Shown: in pieces, positions 1-7,063 of the stretch
Layout: each line of letters starts with the position of its first letter
Numbering within the stretch: position 1 is the stretch's first letter
From: Avibacterium volantium_A
GTDB taxonomy: Bacteria; Pseudomonadota; Gammaproteobacteria; Enterobacterales; Pasteurellaceae
Reading direction: 5' to 3'
Length of the DNA stretch: 18,922 bases
Assembly: GCF_049366555.1 (NCBI RefSeq)
Contig: NZ_JBMMGT010000038.1
Location: 1-18,922, forward strand
Notes under the pieces: generated by a model
What the model was told of the DNA's origin: nothing
Database searches by the model: none
The model's input: only the letters and a program-made list of their open reading frames with translations
Made by a program: the position numbers and the translations under genes

Positions 1-429
1 TTAAATTATGTGGTGAACTTGCTCTCTCGCCGCGAATATAGTGAATATGAATTGCGTTGTAAAATGCAAGAAAAAGCCTTCACAGAAGCTGAAATTGAAC
101 AGGCTTTAGCGATTTGTCAGGAAAAAAACTGGCAAAGTGATCGCCGTTTTACAGAAAATTATTTACATTACCGATCACAAAAAGGCTATGGACTTAATCG
201 AATTAAACAAGAGCTTTTTCAACTCAAAGGTATTCCTTCTGAGATCGTAGAAGATGTGTTAGCGGAAATGGACATTGATTGGTTTGAGATTGCGCATTCC
301 GTGTTACGTAAAAAATTCCCCCATTATGCGCAAGAGCAAGATTTCAAAATGAAACAAAAAATCTGGCGCTATATGCTTTCACACGGCTTTCAAAGTGAAG
401 AATTTGCCGATTTAGTCGGCTCGGGCTAA
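1..429 (+). CDS. recX: RecX, second copy, 5' end outside window, C-terminus shortened
   Basis: RecX is the small helical regulator that binds RecA filaments and limits recombinase activity. The frame is open from the first base and aligns with codons 6–147 of the intact recX at 16504. Residues 12–17 of the full protein (LLSRRE) and the RecX three-helix repeats are kept. Only three amino acids differ (Ala to Thr, Leu to Ile, Ser to Pro). A GGT-GAA to GGC-TAA change creates a stop five codons early, removing the tail ENEFY. Since most differences are synonymous, this copy evolved under selection before or after duplication; the lost tail is unlikely to abolish folding. The true start and any upstream recA are not visible. 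It could be functional or in early decay. Confidence 0.85.
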   Translation, partial: LNYVVNLLSRREYSEYELRCKMQEKAFTEAEIEQALAICQEKNWQSDRRFTENYLHYRSQKGYGLNRIKQELFQLKGIPSEIVEDVLAEMDIDWFEIAHSVLRKKFPHYAQEQDFKMKQKIWRYMLSHGFQSEEFADLVGSG

Positions 430-515
430 AACGAGTTTTACTAAGACACAGCATTTACTGCCCTTTCTTTATCTATGCTTTCCACAAAATATTGACACAA
501 ATAGCCCTTTCTTCT

Positions 516-543
516 TTGAGTGAACCCTACTCAATGATAAACT
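516..543 (+). promoter_or_regulatory. Orphaned copy of the putative proS promoter
   Basis: TTGAGT (516–521) and TAAACT (538–543) are separated by 16 bp, exactly as upstream of the intact proS. In this copy the promoter no longer drives a complete gene; any transcript would enter the island antisense to the carbamate kinase gene. Confidence 0.45.
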
Positions 544-585
544 AATGCCAATTTTTGTCTTAAATAATTAATATAGGAAACAACA

Positions 586-669
586 ATACGAGCGAGTCGA
601 TATTTATTTGCTACTTTAAAAGAAACCCCGAATGATGCACAGGTGGTGAGCCATCAATTAATGTTGCGT
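586..669 (+). pseudogene. proS: proS 5' fragment, start codon lost (prolyl-tRNA synthetase)
   Basis: The 28 codons match the first 28 codons of the intact proS at 17114, with every base identical except that the initiator ATG reads ATA at 586–588. After the codon for Arg28 the sequence switches to unrelated DNA (attttagggg...). This is a remnant left when the recX–proS' copy was joined to the island. It lacks all catalytic motifs of a class II synthetase and cannot make one. Confidence 0.93.
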
Positions 670-760
670 ATTTTAGGGGGTATAAGGTGTAATTGCTAGA
701 GGAAAGAGGGAAAAGAGGAAAATGGAGCAATATCTTTCTTTTTATTGCCCCTCATTAAGT
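670..760. other. Island left junction, non-coding
   Basis: This stretch follows the end of proS homology and precedes the stop of the carbamate kinase gene. It is purine-rich on the plus strand. It holds the probable terminator of the carbamate kinase gene and no gene, tRNA end, integrase or clear attachment-site repeat that I can see. Together with 430–585 it makes up the gene-free 430–760 interval. Confidence 0.6.
720..752 (-). terminator. Probable rho-independent terminator of carbamate kinase gene
   Basis: On the minus strand, GGGGCAATA (751–743) pairs with TATTGCTCC (732–724) around a 10-nt loop, with one G·U pair, about 10 nt after the stop codon. It is followed by a short T-rich stretch (ATTTTCC). 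The T tract is weak, so efficiency is uncertain. Confidence 0.55.
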
Positions 761-1669
761 TTATCTAGCAGTAATTCTTGTTCCAGCTTGCCCTTTAATC
801 GCTTCTAGTGCTAAATGTAAATCTGCAATAATGCCTATACCTTGTCTACGATGGGAAAGATAACGGATAATTGCATCAACTTTAGGTTGCATTGAGCCTT
901 TATCAAATTTATAGTTTGAAAGTTCCTCGATAGTGATGTGATCGAGTTTCTGTTGGTTTTCTTTTCCCCAGTTTAAATAAATTCCATCACCATCAGTAAG
1001 AATTATAAAATAATCTGCTTGAATTTGTTGGGCTAATAGAGCCGCTGTTGAATCTTTATCAATAACGCAGTCTATATTTGTTAATGAGCCTTCTTGTTTT
1101 GTTACTGGAATGCCTCCACCACCGCAACAAATAACAAGATAACCATTTTGTAATGCAAGTTCTATAGCTTGATGTTCTATGATTGACATTGGTTGGGGGG
1201 ATGCTACAACGCGGCGATAATATTGCCCATCTTGTTTGAGTTTCCAACCATATTTACTCGCTAATTTGTTTCCTTCTTGATGTGAATAAACAGCACCAAT
1301 AAATTTTGTTGGTTCTAAAAATGCAAAATCATTTTGTTTTACTTCAACATGAGTAAGAAAAGATAGAATAGGTTCACTAACAATTTTACGCAATTCTTGA
1401 GTTAAAACTGTTGCAATCATTCCTTGTGTTTGAGCAACTAAATTATTTAATGGGAAATTTGATTCTTCTTGGAAAGATTCATTTTGTAGAGATAGTAAGC
1501 CCACTTGAGGACCATTACCATGTACAATAGCAATTTGGTATTTTTGTGCTAATTTTCCAATGACTCTCGCTGCTATTTTTATATTGTCTAGCTGATTTTT
1601 ATAAGAAATATTTTGCCCTCGTTTTAATAGGGCATTCCCGCCTAAGGCGATAACAATTTTAGGTTTCAT
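761..1669 (-). CDS. arcC: Carbamate kinase (ArcC/AllK family)
   Basis: Catalyses carbamoyl phosphate + ADP to carbamate (then NH3 + CO2) + ATP, the energy-yielding last step of ureide or arginine fermentation, in the cytoplasm. The 302 residues fit the family (about 300). Visible motifs are the N-terminal IALGGNALL (residues 7–15), HGNGPQVG near 50, CGGGGIPV near 181, VIDKDSTAALLAQQ near 202, LTDGDGIYLNW near 224, GSMQPKVDA near 258 and the C-terminal GQAGTRI. A strong GGAGG precedes the ATG. It is divergent from the DUF2877 gene, with 96 bp between them. No arginine deiminase or ornithine carbamoyltransferase gene is nearby, so the context is that of E. coli ybcF/allK beside fdrA. I infer it serves both FdrA modules. 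Confidence 0.93.
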   Translation of the reverse strand: MKPKIVIALGGNALLKRGQNISYKNQLDNIKIAARVIGKLAQKYQIAIVHGNGPQVGLLSLQNESFQEESNFPLNNLVAQTQGMIATVLTQELRKIVSEPILSFLTHVEVKQNDFAFLEPTKFIGAVYSHQEGNKLASKYGWKLKQDGQYYRRVVASPQPMSIIEHQAIELALQNGYLVICCGGGGIPVTKQEGSLTNIDCVIDKDSTAALLAQQIQADYFIILTDGDGIYLNWGKENQQKLDHITIEELSNYKFDKGSMQPKVDAIIRYLSHRRQGIGIIADLHLALEAIKGQAGTRITAR

Positions 1670-1765
1670 TTTTTCCTCCTTCTATGTTTAACTACGATTT
1701 TTCTTTTAATTTATTTAATAATACAATAATATACTTATATTTAATGCAAATTCCAGAGAAAAAAT
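1670..1765. promoter_or_regulatory. Divergent promoter region, carbamate kinase / DUF2877
   Basis: This 96-bp very AT-rich spacer lies between two divergent starts and so must hold both promoters or their control elements. On the plus strand TATACT (1730–1735) is a candidate –10 for the DUF2877 gene, without a good –35. No clear –10/–35 pair was found for the minus-strand gene. The carbamate kinase side has a GGAGG ribosome site; the DUF2877 side has only a weak purine-rich one. Confidence 0.45.
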
Positions 1766-2455
1766 ATGAACTATAAAGACAAAAATTTTGAATTAAATTG
1801 TACATATAAGGTTATTAGTGTTTTCGAACAAGTGGTTAATTTGAAAAAAGGTAATAAAATTTATGCCATAATGAATCAAAAAATAAAGCCCGCACCTTAT
1901 AGTTTAATATTAGAGAATGAATTATTCTTATCTATAAAAAATAATATTTCTAACACGCTTTTTATTCCTTATTTTTCTGTAGAAGAATTTGATTGTACGC
2001 TATTTCCTCAAAATAACCTATTAACAGCAAAAAACATCTCAACTTTTTTAGAGGAAATTATAAGACCTCAAGATATGTTTGAAGTTGTTTTTCAACAAAG
2101 AAGAAAAACTGCAAAACTTAAAGAAATGTTGGGATTAGGCCGAGGACTTACGCCCAGTGGAGATGATTATATTGTTGGCTATATGGCAGCATATTATGCT
2201 GAAAATAAAGGAGTTTTTAAGCCATTTGAAGAAATAGCAATCTTAGCTAAATATTGTACAAATGAGATTAGTGCAAATTATATTGAAAATGCTAGCCGTA
2301 GATTATTTAAACAAGAGATTTTAGACTTAATGAGAGAAATAGAAAATAGAGAGTATATTAATAATATGATGAGTTTTGGTTCCTCTTCCGGTATTGATCT
2401 ATTATATGGTATTTTTGATTATATTAATAACAGAGATCTTTTTCATAAAATATAA
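1766..2455 (+). CDS. DUF2877 protein, AllH/YlbF-like carbamoyltransferase subunit
   Basis: DUF2877 proteins accompany FdrA and DUF1116 proteins. In E. coli the member YlbF (AllH) is one of three subunits of oxamate carbamoyltransferase, which turns oxalurate and phosphate into oxamate and carbamoyl phosphate. The family signature LGLGRGLTPSGDDYIVGYM is plain at about residues 123–141. The protein has 229 residues, somewhat shorter than E. coli YlbF. The base composition is more AT-rich than the neighbours and the ribosome site is weak. It is the only DUF2877 gene for two FdrA/DUF1116 pairs in the window, so I infer it is shared. It is convergent with the NCS1 permease across a bidirectional terminator. 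Family assignment is firm; the subunit role here is inferred. Confidence 0.85.
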   Translation: MNYKDKNFELNCTYKVISVFEQVVNLKKGNKIYAIMNQKIKPAPYSLILENELFLSIKNNISNTLFIPYFSVEEFDCTLFPQNNLLTAKNISTFLEEIIRPQDMFEVVFQQRRKTAKLKEMLGLGRGLTPSGDDYIVGYMAAYYAENKGVFKPFEEIAILAKYCTNEISANYIENASRRLFKQEILDLMREIENREYINNMMSFGSSSGIDLLYGIFDYINNRDLFHKI

Positions 2456-2478
2456 AAGGTTTCATTACGAAACCTTTT
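2454..2478. terminator. Bidirectional rho-independent terminator
   Basis: AAAAGGTTTC (2454–2463) and GAAACCTTTT (2469–2478) form a perfect 10-bp stem with a 5-nt loop, between the convergent DUF2877 and permease genes. The A and T runs at the stem ends give a U tract in either direction. It overlaps the stop codon of the DUF2877 gene. Confidence 0.85.
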
Positions 2479-2483
2479 GATTA

Positions 2484-3713
2484 TTATATTTTAGAATATT
2501 TTGTGAGTAACAAATAACATAGTGAAGCCATCAAAATAGAATCAATAGATGGAATAAAAGTTAATGTAAAAAAGCCTTTTACGGTGAGAAACCCTATTAG
2601 GGAACCAATAAGCCAAGCAAAAAATGCAGGATATTTAACTTTCGCTTCGTTTTTAATACTATTCTCATCATAGCCCATTTTCCTATTTATAAAGTAGTCT
2701 GTAATATAAATTCCACAAATAGGAGGCGTTGTTATACCAAGAAATAATAAAAATGGAATAAATAAAGCCATTATATCTATACTACCAATCAATGCGGTAA
2801 TGATACCTAATACAATTGTAATTTTCCATTTTTTCAACTGAGGGAACAGTGTAGAAAAAACTAATGTTCCTTGAAACATATTCCCAGCATTTCCTGTTAT
2901 GCAAGCAAATATAAGTACAATATAAGCTGGTAATAAACTACCAATAATTAGCATTGCATCAAGTAATGTATTTTTGCCTGTTAATGAACTTGGTGTTGCA
3001 CCAATGATAAAAAGGAAAGGATAAGCAATACTAAAGGTTAAAATACCAGCAGTAATAGCTTGTTTTTTATTTTGCGTAAAACTACCAAAATCAACAGAAG
3101 TAGTAACTAAAACAATAATTGTTCCTACAACAGAAGAAATTGCTGCACCAATATTCATTGTGTGTAGTGCTGTATTTATAGAAAACTTGCTTTTTAAAGT
3201 AAGATATAGAATAAAAAACATTAGCATAGCTATAATTGGAACAGCCCATTGAGCAACTTTGCTAAGAAAATCAAAACCAAATGTAGTTGCACTCACGAAA
3301 ATGAAACAACCAAACACAACAATTATAGGTAAAGGAACATATAAATTAAATTGAGTAAGTAGAAAATCTTGTACGGTATGTCCAAACATATTAGCCGTAA
3401 CAATAATCCAACCTAATAAACTGATTGCCATTAACATATTGATCGCAGTCGCACCTTGAGAACCGAAAGTAAATTTAATAATTCCGTAAGTGGGCAAGCG
3501 AGCTTTAACACCTATTGACATATTGATTATTGCGAGCAATGTTAATATTGAACTTCCTACAATAATAGCAAATAGCATTTTAGAAAAAGGGAGTTGGCTC
3601 CCTAGACTTGAAGAAGCTAATAATACAGGCGTAATTAGAATTCCCAGCAAAATCATTGAGATTTGAATAGCTGAGGCATAAGATGTGGGATTAGAACACT
3701 TTTTGTTAGCCAT
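2484..3713 (-). CDS. NCS1-family permease (cytosine/purine/allantoin permease type)
   Basis: An inner-membrane importer of the nucleobase:cation symporter-1 family (CodB, PucI, Fur types), probably moving a nucleobase or ureide with a cation. The chosen start gives 409 residues, MANKKCSN..., preceded by AAGGAGA. An upstream in-frame ATG at 3800 would add 29 residues translated out of the preceding gene and has no ribosome site, so it is rejected. About 12 hydrophobic segments are visible. The NCS1-like stretch GVKARLPTYGIIKFTFG at residues 68–84 supports the family. The start overlaps the stop of the preceding small gene by 8 bp, indicating translational coupling at the end of operon 1. The substrate cannot be read from sequence; context suggests the ureide processed by this operon. 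Confidence 0.83.
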   Translation of the reverse strand: MANKKCSNPTSYASAIQISMILLGILITPVLLASSSLGSQLPFSKMLFAIIVGSSILTLLAIINMSIGVKARLPTYGIIKFTFGSQGATAINMLMAISLLGWIIVTANMFGHTVQDFLLTQFNLYVPLPIIVVFGCFIFVSATTFGFDFLSKVAQWAVPIIAMLMFFILYLTLKSKFSINTALHTMNIGAAISSVVGTIIVLVTTSVDFGSFTQNKKQAITAGILTFSIAYPFLFIIGATPSSLTGKNTLLDAMLIIGSLLPAYIVLIFACITGNAGNMFQGTLVFSTLFPQLKKWKITIVLGIITALIGSIDIMALFIPFLLFLGITTPPICGIYITDYFINRKMGYDENSIKNEAKVKYPAFFAWLIGSLIGFLTVKGFFTLTFIPSIDSILMASLCYLLLTKYSKI

Positions 3714-4107
3714 TGTGTTTCTCCTTATGTTGATTCTTATAATAACGCCAACCTCCCATATGGCTAATCTCGATTTGTCCTTGGGTAAGCCAATTCTCAC
3801 CTAAAACACCTAACACTTGATCCCCATTAGCTAAGTGTACTTTGCCTATGGTTAATCCGTTTGGCTCATTTAATAGAATAGTAGCAAGTGCGGTTGGATT
3901 TATTGCCCAAATTTCAAGCTCAACAGCATAAGCTTTTTGAGTTGTTCTTTGCATTGCTGGATGAATATCGTTGATTGACCATAAACGATAGTATTCATCA
4001 GTTTTATCTTCACGTATAAATTGAGCTCCAACATTAAGTAAATTATGATTAAGCTCTAACCCTCGCATTAATGTTCCATTTACTGCAAATAAAATTTGTT
4101 CACACAT
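3706..4107 (-). CDS. Stand-alone allophanate-hydrolase C-terminal-domain-like protein
   Basis: The 133 residues resemble the C-terminal domain of allophanate hydrolase (AtzF/DUR1 type), without the amidase domain normally fused in front. Matching stretches are VNGTLMRGLELNHNLLNVGA (9–28), YRLWSINDIHPAM (40–52), VELEIWAINP (62–71) and IGKVHLANGDQVLGVLGE (87–104). In the yeast enzyme this domain is reported to decarboxylate N-carboxycarbamate after the amidase has acted. The start is set by AAGGAGG five bases before the ATG; an in-frame ATG at 4155 lies inside the previous gene and has no such site. It sits 10 nt after the DUF1116 gene and overlaps the permease start. No amidase or urea carboxylase gene is present, so it must act without the usual partner domain. 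Confidence 0.78.
   Translation of the reverse strand: MCEQILFAVNGTLMRGLELNHNLLNVGAQFIREDKTDEYYRLWSINDIHPAMQRTTQKAYAVELEIWAINPTALATILLNEPNGLTIGKVHLANGDQVLGVLGENWLTQGQIEISHMGGWRYYKNQHKEKHNG
3886..3894 (+). repeat. DNA uptake sequence (Hin-type USS)
   Basis: Exact AAGTGCGGT core, inside the gene for the allophanate-hydrolase-C-like protein. Marks this part of the island as competent for uptake by Pasteurellaceae of the Haemophilus USS type. Confidence 0.8.
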
Positions 4108-4117
4108 TTTGACCTCC

Positions 4118-5539
4118 TTATTCACTATAAGTAGAGTAGTTTTGATAAAACGCATTTAAAGCTTGGGTGAAACATTGCATTGGTGCAGTTGTAATTCCAG
4201 CACCGATTTGCCCTATACCTGCCAATTTGTGTGCAATGCCTGTATTTATAATAGGTAGAATTCCCGTATCTACCACTTTTCGAATGTCAATACCTGCTGC
4301 GGTTGGTATGAAGTTTAATGTTGGTAAGGTAAATGCGGGATTTTGCCCTAAGCTAATGCTTTGCATCATCACACTATTATTAAGTGCGTCATTTGTGCTT
4401 CCTCCTACAAATTTGACAATAGCTGGGGAGGATGCCATTGCAAAGCCTCCTACGCCTGCAGTTTCGGTTATTGCACTATCACCAAGATCTGCGGCAGCAT
4501 CGTTTATATCAAAATTAGGGAAAAATAATCCATTGACTGAATTTGCTGGAGCTTGAAACCATTGTCCCTTCATTGATGAAATTTGGATACCAAAATTAAC
4601 ACCATTTCTTGCCATTACGGTTACCATTGTGCTGTGAGGTATGCCTTCTGCTGCTACCAACATTGTTTTACAAGCTGCCATTGATAAGTTGAGGAAAAAA
4701 TGATCATTATTAGTGATAAATTGGATAGTACGTTCAATGTGTTCTAAAGGTTGGTTAATTTTAAGTAAGAACGGTAGGATTTTTTTAAGAAATAATCCTG
4801 TTGCTGCAGCATTACGATTATGAACTTCATCCCCCATATGTAAAGCTTGTGCCATTATAGGTTTCAACTCAATGGGACCACTTAACTTAAGTGTGGCAGA
4901 TAATGTTTCGGCAAGTTCCGTTTTCATCCAGTTTAATCGTGTTATCACGTCTGGATTATTGGCACCAAAACGCAATACTTTACCCAATCCCTCATTAAAA
5001 TTACTAAAACAGCGGTGATGATTATGTGCCATATCCTCGATAACCCATACAGGCATAGAAGGACTAATAATTCCTGCCATTGGGGCAACTGCGTCATAGT
5101 GATGGCAAGGTTCAAAAACAATTTCTCCTTGTTCAATCAGTGATTTAGCAGCTTCTTTTGTGTTAGCCCATCCCTCAAATAAAATCGCTCCGATAATTGC
5201 ACCTTGCATTGGACCACACATCGCATTCCATTGTATAGGGGGACCTGCATGGAGGATACGCTTTTTCTCTATTAACTGCGGAATCGCTTTTCCCGCTGGT
5301 AAAATATCGACTAAAACAGGCTGTGAAGCTAAATAACGAGAGAGCGCAATTTGATTGGCTTGATTGATTTTTGAGCAATTAATCAACGTTGCTAAAGTTA
5401 ATCCAGCTTGCTTATCTCCCTGAGCTGGAGGTTGCCAATGTAAGTGCTGAACTGTTCCCCCTGCTTGCTGAATATTTTGTGCAAAGTTTTCTAATCCAAT
5501 ATTAATGATTGAAAGAGGCTGCTGAAAAAGATTATTCAT
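4118..5539 (-). CDS. DUF1116 protein, AllG/YlbE-like (module 1)
   Basis: DUF1116 proteins are partners of FdrA; E. coli YlbE (AllG) is a subunit of oxamate carbamoyltransferase. The 473 residues have the length expected and are collinear with the module 2 copy. Conserved blocks are HAGPPI (97–102), GPMQGA with FEGWA (109–125), PCHHYDAVAPMAG (144–156), ALHMGDEVHNRN (232–243), MARNG (309–313), DLGDSAITET (351–360) and GGFAMA (364–369), many with polar residues suited to ligand binding. AAAGGAG precedes the ATG. The start overlaps the stop of fdrA by 8 bp, so the pair is translationally coupled, as expected for a stoichiometric complex. The actual carbamoyl donor is unknown. Confidence 0.9.
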   Translation of the reverse strand: MNNLFQQPLSIINIGLENFAQNIQQAGGTVQHLHWQPPAQGDKQAGLTLATLINCSKINQANQIALSRYLASQPVLVDILPAGKAIPQLIEKKRILHAGPPIQWNAMCGPMQGAIIGAILFEGWANTKEAAKSLIEQGEIVFEPCHHYDAVAPMAGIISPSMPVWVIEDMAHNHHRCFSNFNEGLGKVLRFGANNPDVITRLNWMKTELAETLSATLKLSGPIELKPIMAQALHMGDEVHNRNAAATGLFLKKILPFLLKINQPLEHIERTIQFITNNDHFFLNLSMAACKTMLVAAEGIPHSTMVTVMARNGVNFGIQISSMKGQWFQAPANSVNGLFFPNFDINDAAADLGDSAITETAGVGGFAMASSPAIVKFVGGSTNDALNNSVMMQSISLGQNPAFTLPTLNFIPTAAGIDIRKVVDTGILPIINTGIAHKLAGIGQIGAGITTAPMQCFTQALNAFYQNYSTYSE

Positions 5540-7055
5540 TGATATTTCTCCTTTGCAAGATTTCTAATGCCATATAAGCAGATTCTGCATTATTGTTTGC
5601 AATAAGCACGCCCATATCTTGTAATTGTTTTTGGATCAAGAATTTATCTTGGACATCTTGAGCTGTACCACAAATATGAGCAATGAGATAAGGTGGTGAG
5701 TTCTGTTGCCGAATTTTTTGAAGAATAGGTAGTAATGTTTCCATTGGATTCAGATTTGAGCCATAGCCTAAAATGAGATCAAAAAGGAGTACCGCGACTT
5801 CGGGATCCATACCTTCTTGTAAAAGGCGTTGATTGCGTAACGTTGGATCAATCATTGGATGAGGTTTTCCTTGAGTAAAGAAATCATCACCAAGATCTAA
5901 TAATGTATGTTGTGTACTTCTATTTATCTCTTTCAACATCGTTGCTTCATCAATAGGTGTATTGGAATACAAAGGTAACCCAGCTTTATGCAGAATTTGT
6001 TGAGCTTCAAAACAAAATGTTCCGCCAGAGAAAACACCGCGTAAATATTTTTGCTCTCTTTTTAAGGAATATTGATACGTTGGAAAACTAGGTGGGATAT
6101 AAGAGGGAATACGTTGTTTTCTTAACAAAGCAACCGCAACTTCTGCTGTATGTGCTAGGGTTTCAGCATAATAAAGATTACTCCCACTATTAGCATCAGT
6201 GCTTTGTCCTAAGAAATGGATCACAACAGGCTTGTTTATCTGTTCTGCTTGTTTTTTTATTACATTTGCAATATCTGATGCAGGTGGTTTAGAGATCAAT
6301 ACTATGACTTCTGTATAGCTATCCCGTGCTAATAAGTTCATTGCATATTGCATCGAAAGTCCACCAATTTCTTGGTGCAAATCTTGCCCTCCTGTACCTA
6401 TTGCTTGAGATATTCCTTCGCCAAGTTTATCAATACCACAGGTGACTTCTTGTAGCCCAGTGCCTGAGGCAGCAACAATACCAATATGACCTTTACGAAC
6501 AATATTGGCAAAACCTAGCGGGATGCCATTGATTATTGCTGTACCACAATCTGGTCCCATAACCAATCTGTCTTTTTGTTGTGCAAGCCTTTTTATCTGT
6601 TTTTCTTCTTGAAGAGAAACATTATCGCTAAAAAGCATAACGTTTAATCCAGTATTGAGGGCTTTAATCGCTTCAGCTGCAGCATATTCACCGGGTACAG
6701 AAATAAGTGCTAAATTAAGTGCGGTGTTTTTTTCCACCGCATTTGACAGGCTTACTATTTGTGTCTTTGCACTATTTGTCGTTGTTTGTTCTGAGCAAGA
6801 AAAAAATGATTGTTTTGCAAAATTAATTGCTTTTTCACATTCCTCTTTCCTTCCTTTCACTGCGATGATCAAGTCATTGGGCTTTGCATTAATTGGTGGA
6901 AATTCAGCTTCTAATAAACGGGCCAAATTTGCGGGTGTCCCCATTACTACTGAAGCTTGCGTAATTCCTTCTATTTGTAAAAGTTTGGCAGAAATTTGCA
7001 TTAAAGAAACGGAATCTTGGTAAAGATTCGGTAATATTGAATATTGGATAGCCAT
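5532..7055 (-). CDS. fdrA: FdrA-family protein, carbamoyltransferase subunit (module 1)
   Basis: FdrA has the fold of acyl-CoA synthetase/succinyl-CoA ligase subunits; in E. coli it is subunit AllF of oxamate carbamoyltransferase. The chosen start MAIQYSIL gives 507 residues and is preceded by GGTGAGAAG. An in-frame ATG at 7109 lies inside the hydrolase gene and was not used. Motifs are GPDCGTAIING (167–177), GIVAASGTG (192–200), GTGGQDL (220–226), SKPPA (255–259), RGVFSGGTFC (339–348) and GKPHPMIDP (396–404), whose His399 is conserved in both FdrA copies here. The gene starts 8 nt after the hydrolase stop and overlaps the DUF1116 gene. Residues 90–115 form a variable linker encoded partly by an uptake-sequence dyad. 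Confidence 0.92.
   Translation of the reverse strand: MAIQYSILPNLYQDSVSLMQISAKLLQIEGITQASVVMGTPANLARLLEAEFPPINAKPNDLIIAVKGRKEECEKAINFAKQSFFSCSEQTTTNSAKTQIVSLSNAVEKNTALNLALISVPGEYAAAEAIKALNTGLNVMLFSDNVSLQEEKQIKRLAQQKDRLVMGPDCGTAIINGIPLGFANIVRKGHIGIVAASGTGLQEVTCGIDKLGEGISQAIGTGGQDLHQEIGGLSMQYAMNLLARDSYTEVIVLISKPPASDIANVIKKQAEQINKPVVIHFLGQSTDANSGSNLYYAETLAHTAEVAVALLRKQRIPSYIPPSFPTYQYSLKREQKYLRGVFSGGTFCFEAQQILHKAGLPLYSNTPIDEATMLKEINRSTQHTLLDLGDDFFTQGKPHPMIDPTLRNQRLLQEGMDPEVAVLLFDLILGYGSNLNPMETLLPILQKIRQQNSPPYLIAHICGTAQDVQDKFLIQKQLQDMGVLIANNNAESAYMALEILQRRNINE
6717..6740 (+). repeat. DNA uptake sequence with imperfect inverted partner inside fdrA
   Basis: AAGTGCGGT (6717–6725) is followed after a T run by CACCGCATTT, a 9/10 match to the inverted AAGTGCGGTG. 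GCGGTG (6721–6726) and CACCGC (6735–6740) pair around an 8-nt loop. Such dyads usually sit between genes as terminators; here it encodes the N-terminal linker of FdrA. Confidence 0.75.
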
Positions 7056-7063
7056 CTTCTCAC

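Larger units (their letters stand above)
1..669 (+). repeat. Left copy of recX–proS' direct repeat flanking the island
   Basis: Aligns end to end with 16519–17197. The recX part differs at about 20 of 429 positions, 15 of them third codon positions. The spacer has several substitutions and lacks a 10-bp duplication (aaggctttcc) present in the right copy. The 84-bp proS part is identical except for the start codon. Homology ends sharply after the codon for Arg28 of ProS, at 669. The left limit may lie outside the window. Confidence 0.93.

Noticed and set aside
761..1669. Arginine deiminase pathway
   Set aside because: The carbamate kinase has no arcA, argF/arcB or arginine/ornithine exchanger nearby; FdrA-type neighbours point to ureide use instead.
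3714..3800. Longer permease reading frame starting at 3800
   Set aside because: The added 29 residues are polar and lie in another frame of the preceding gene; there is no ribosome site, while ATG 3713 has AAGGAGA and a typical NCS1 N-terminus.
4167..4556. 129-codon open frame on the plus strand within the DUF1116 gene
   Set aside because: It is antisense to strongly conserved DUF1116 blocks, has no recognisable family or ribosome site, and reads as a shadow of the real gene.
6655..7023. 122-codon open frame on the plus strand within fdrA of module 1
   Set aside because: It is antisense to conserved FdrA sequence and has no independent support.
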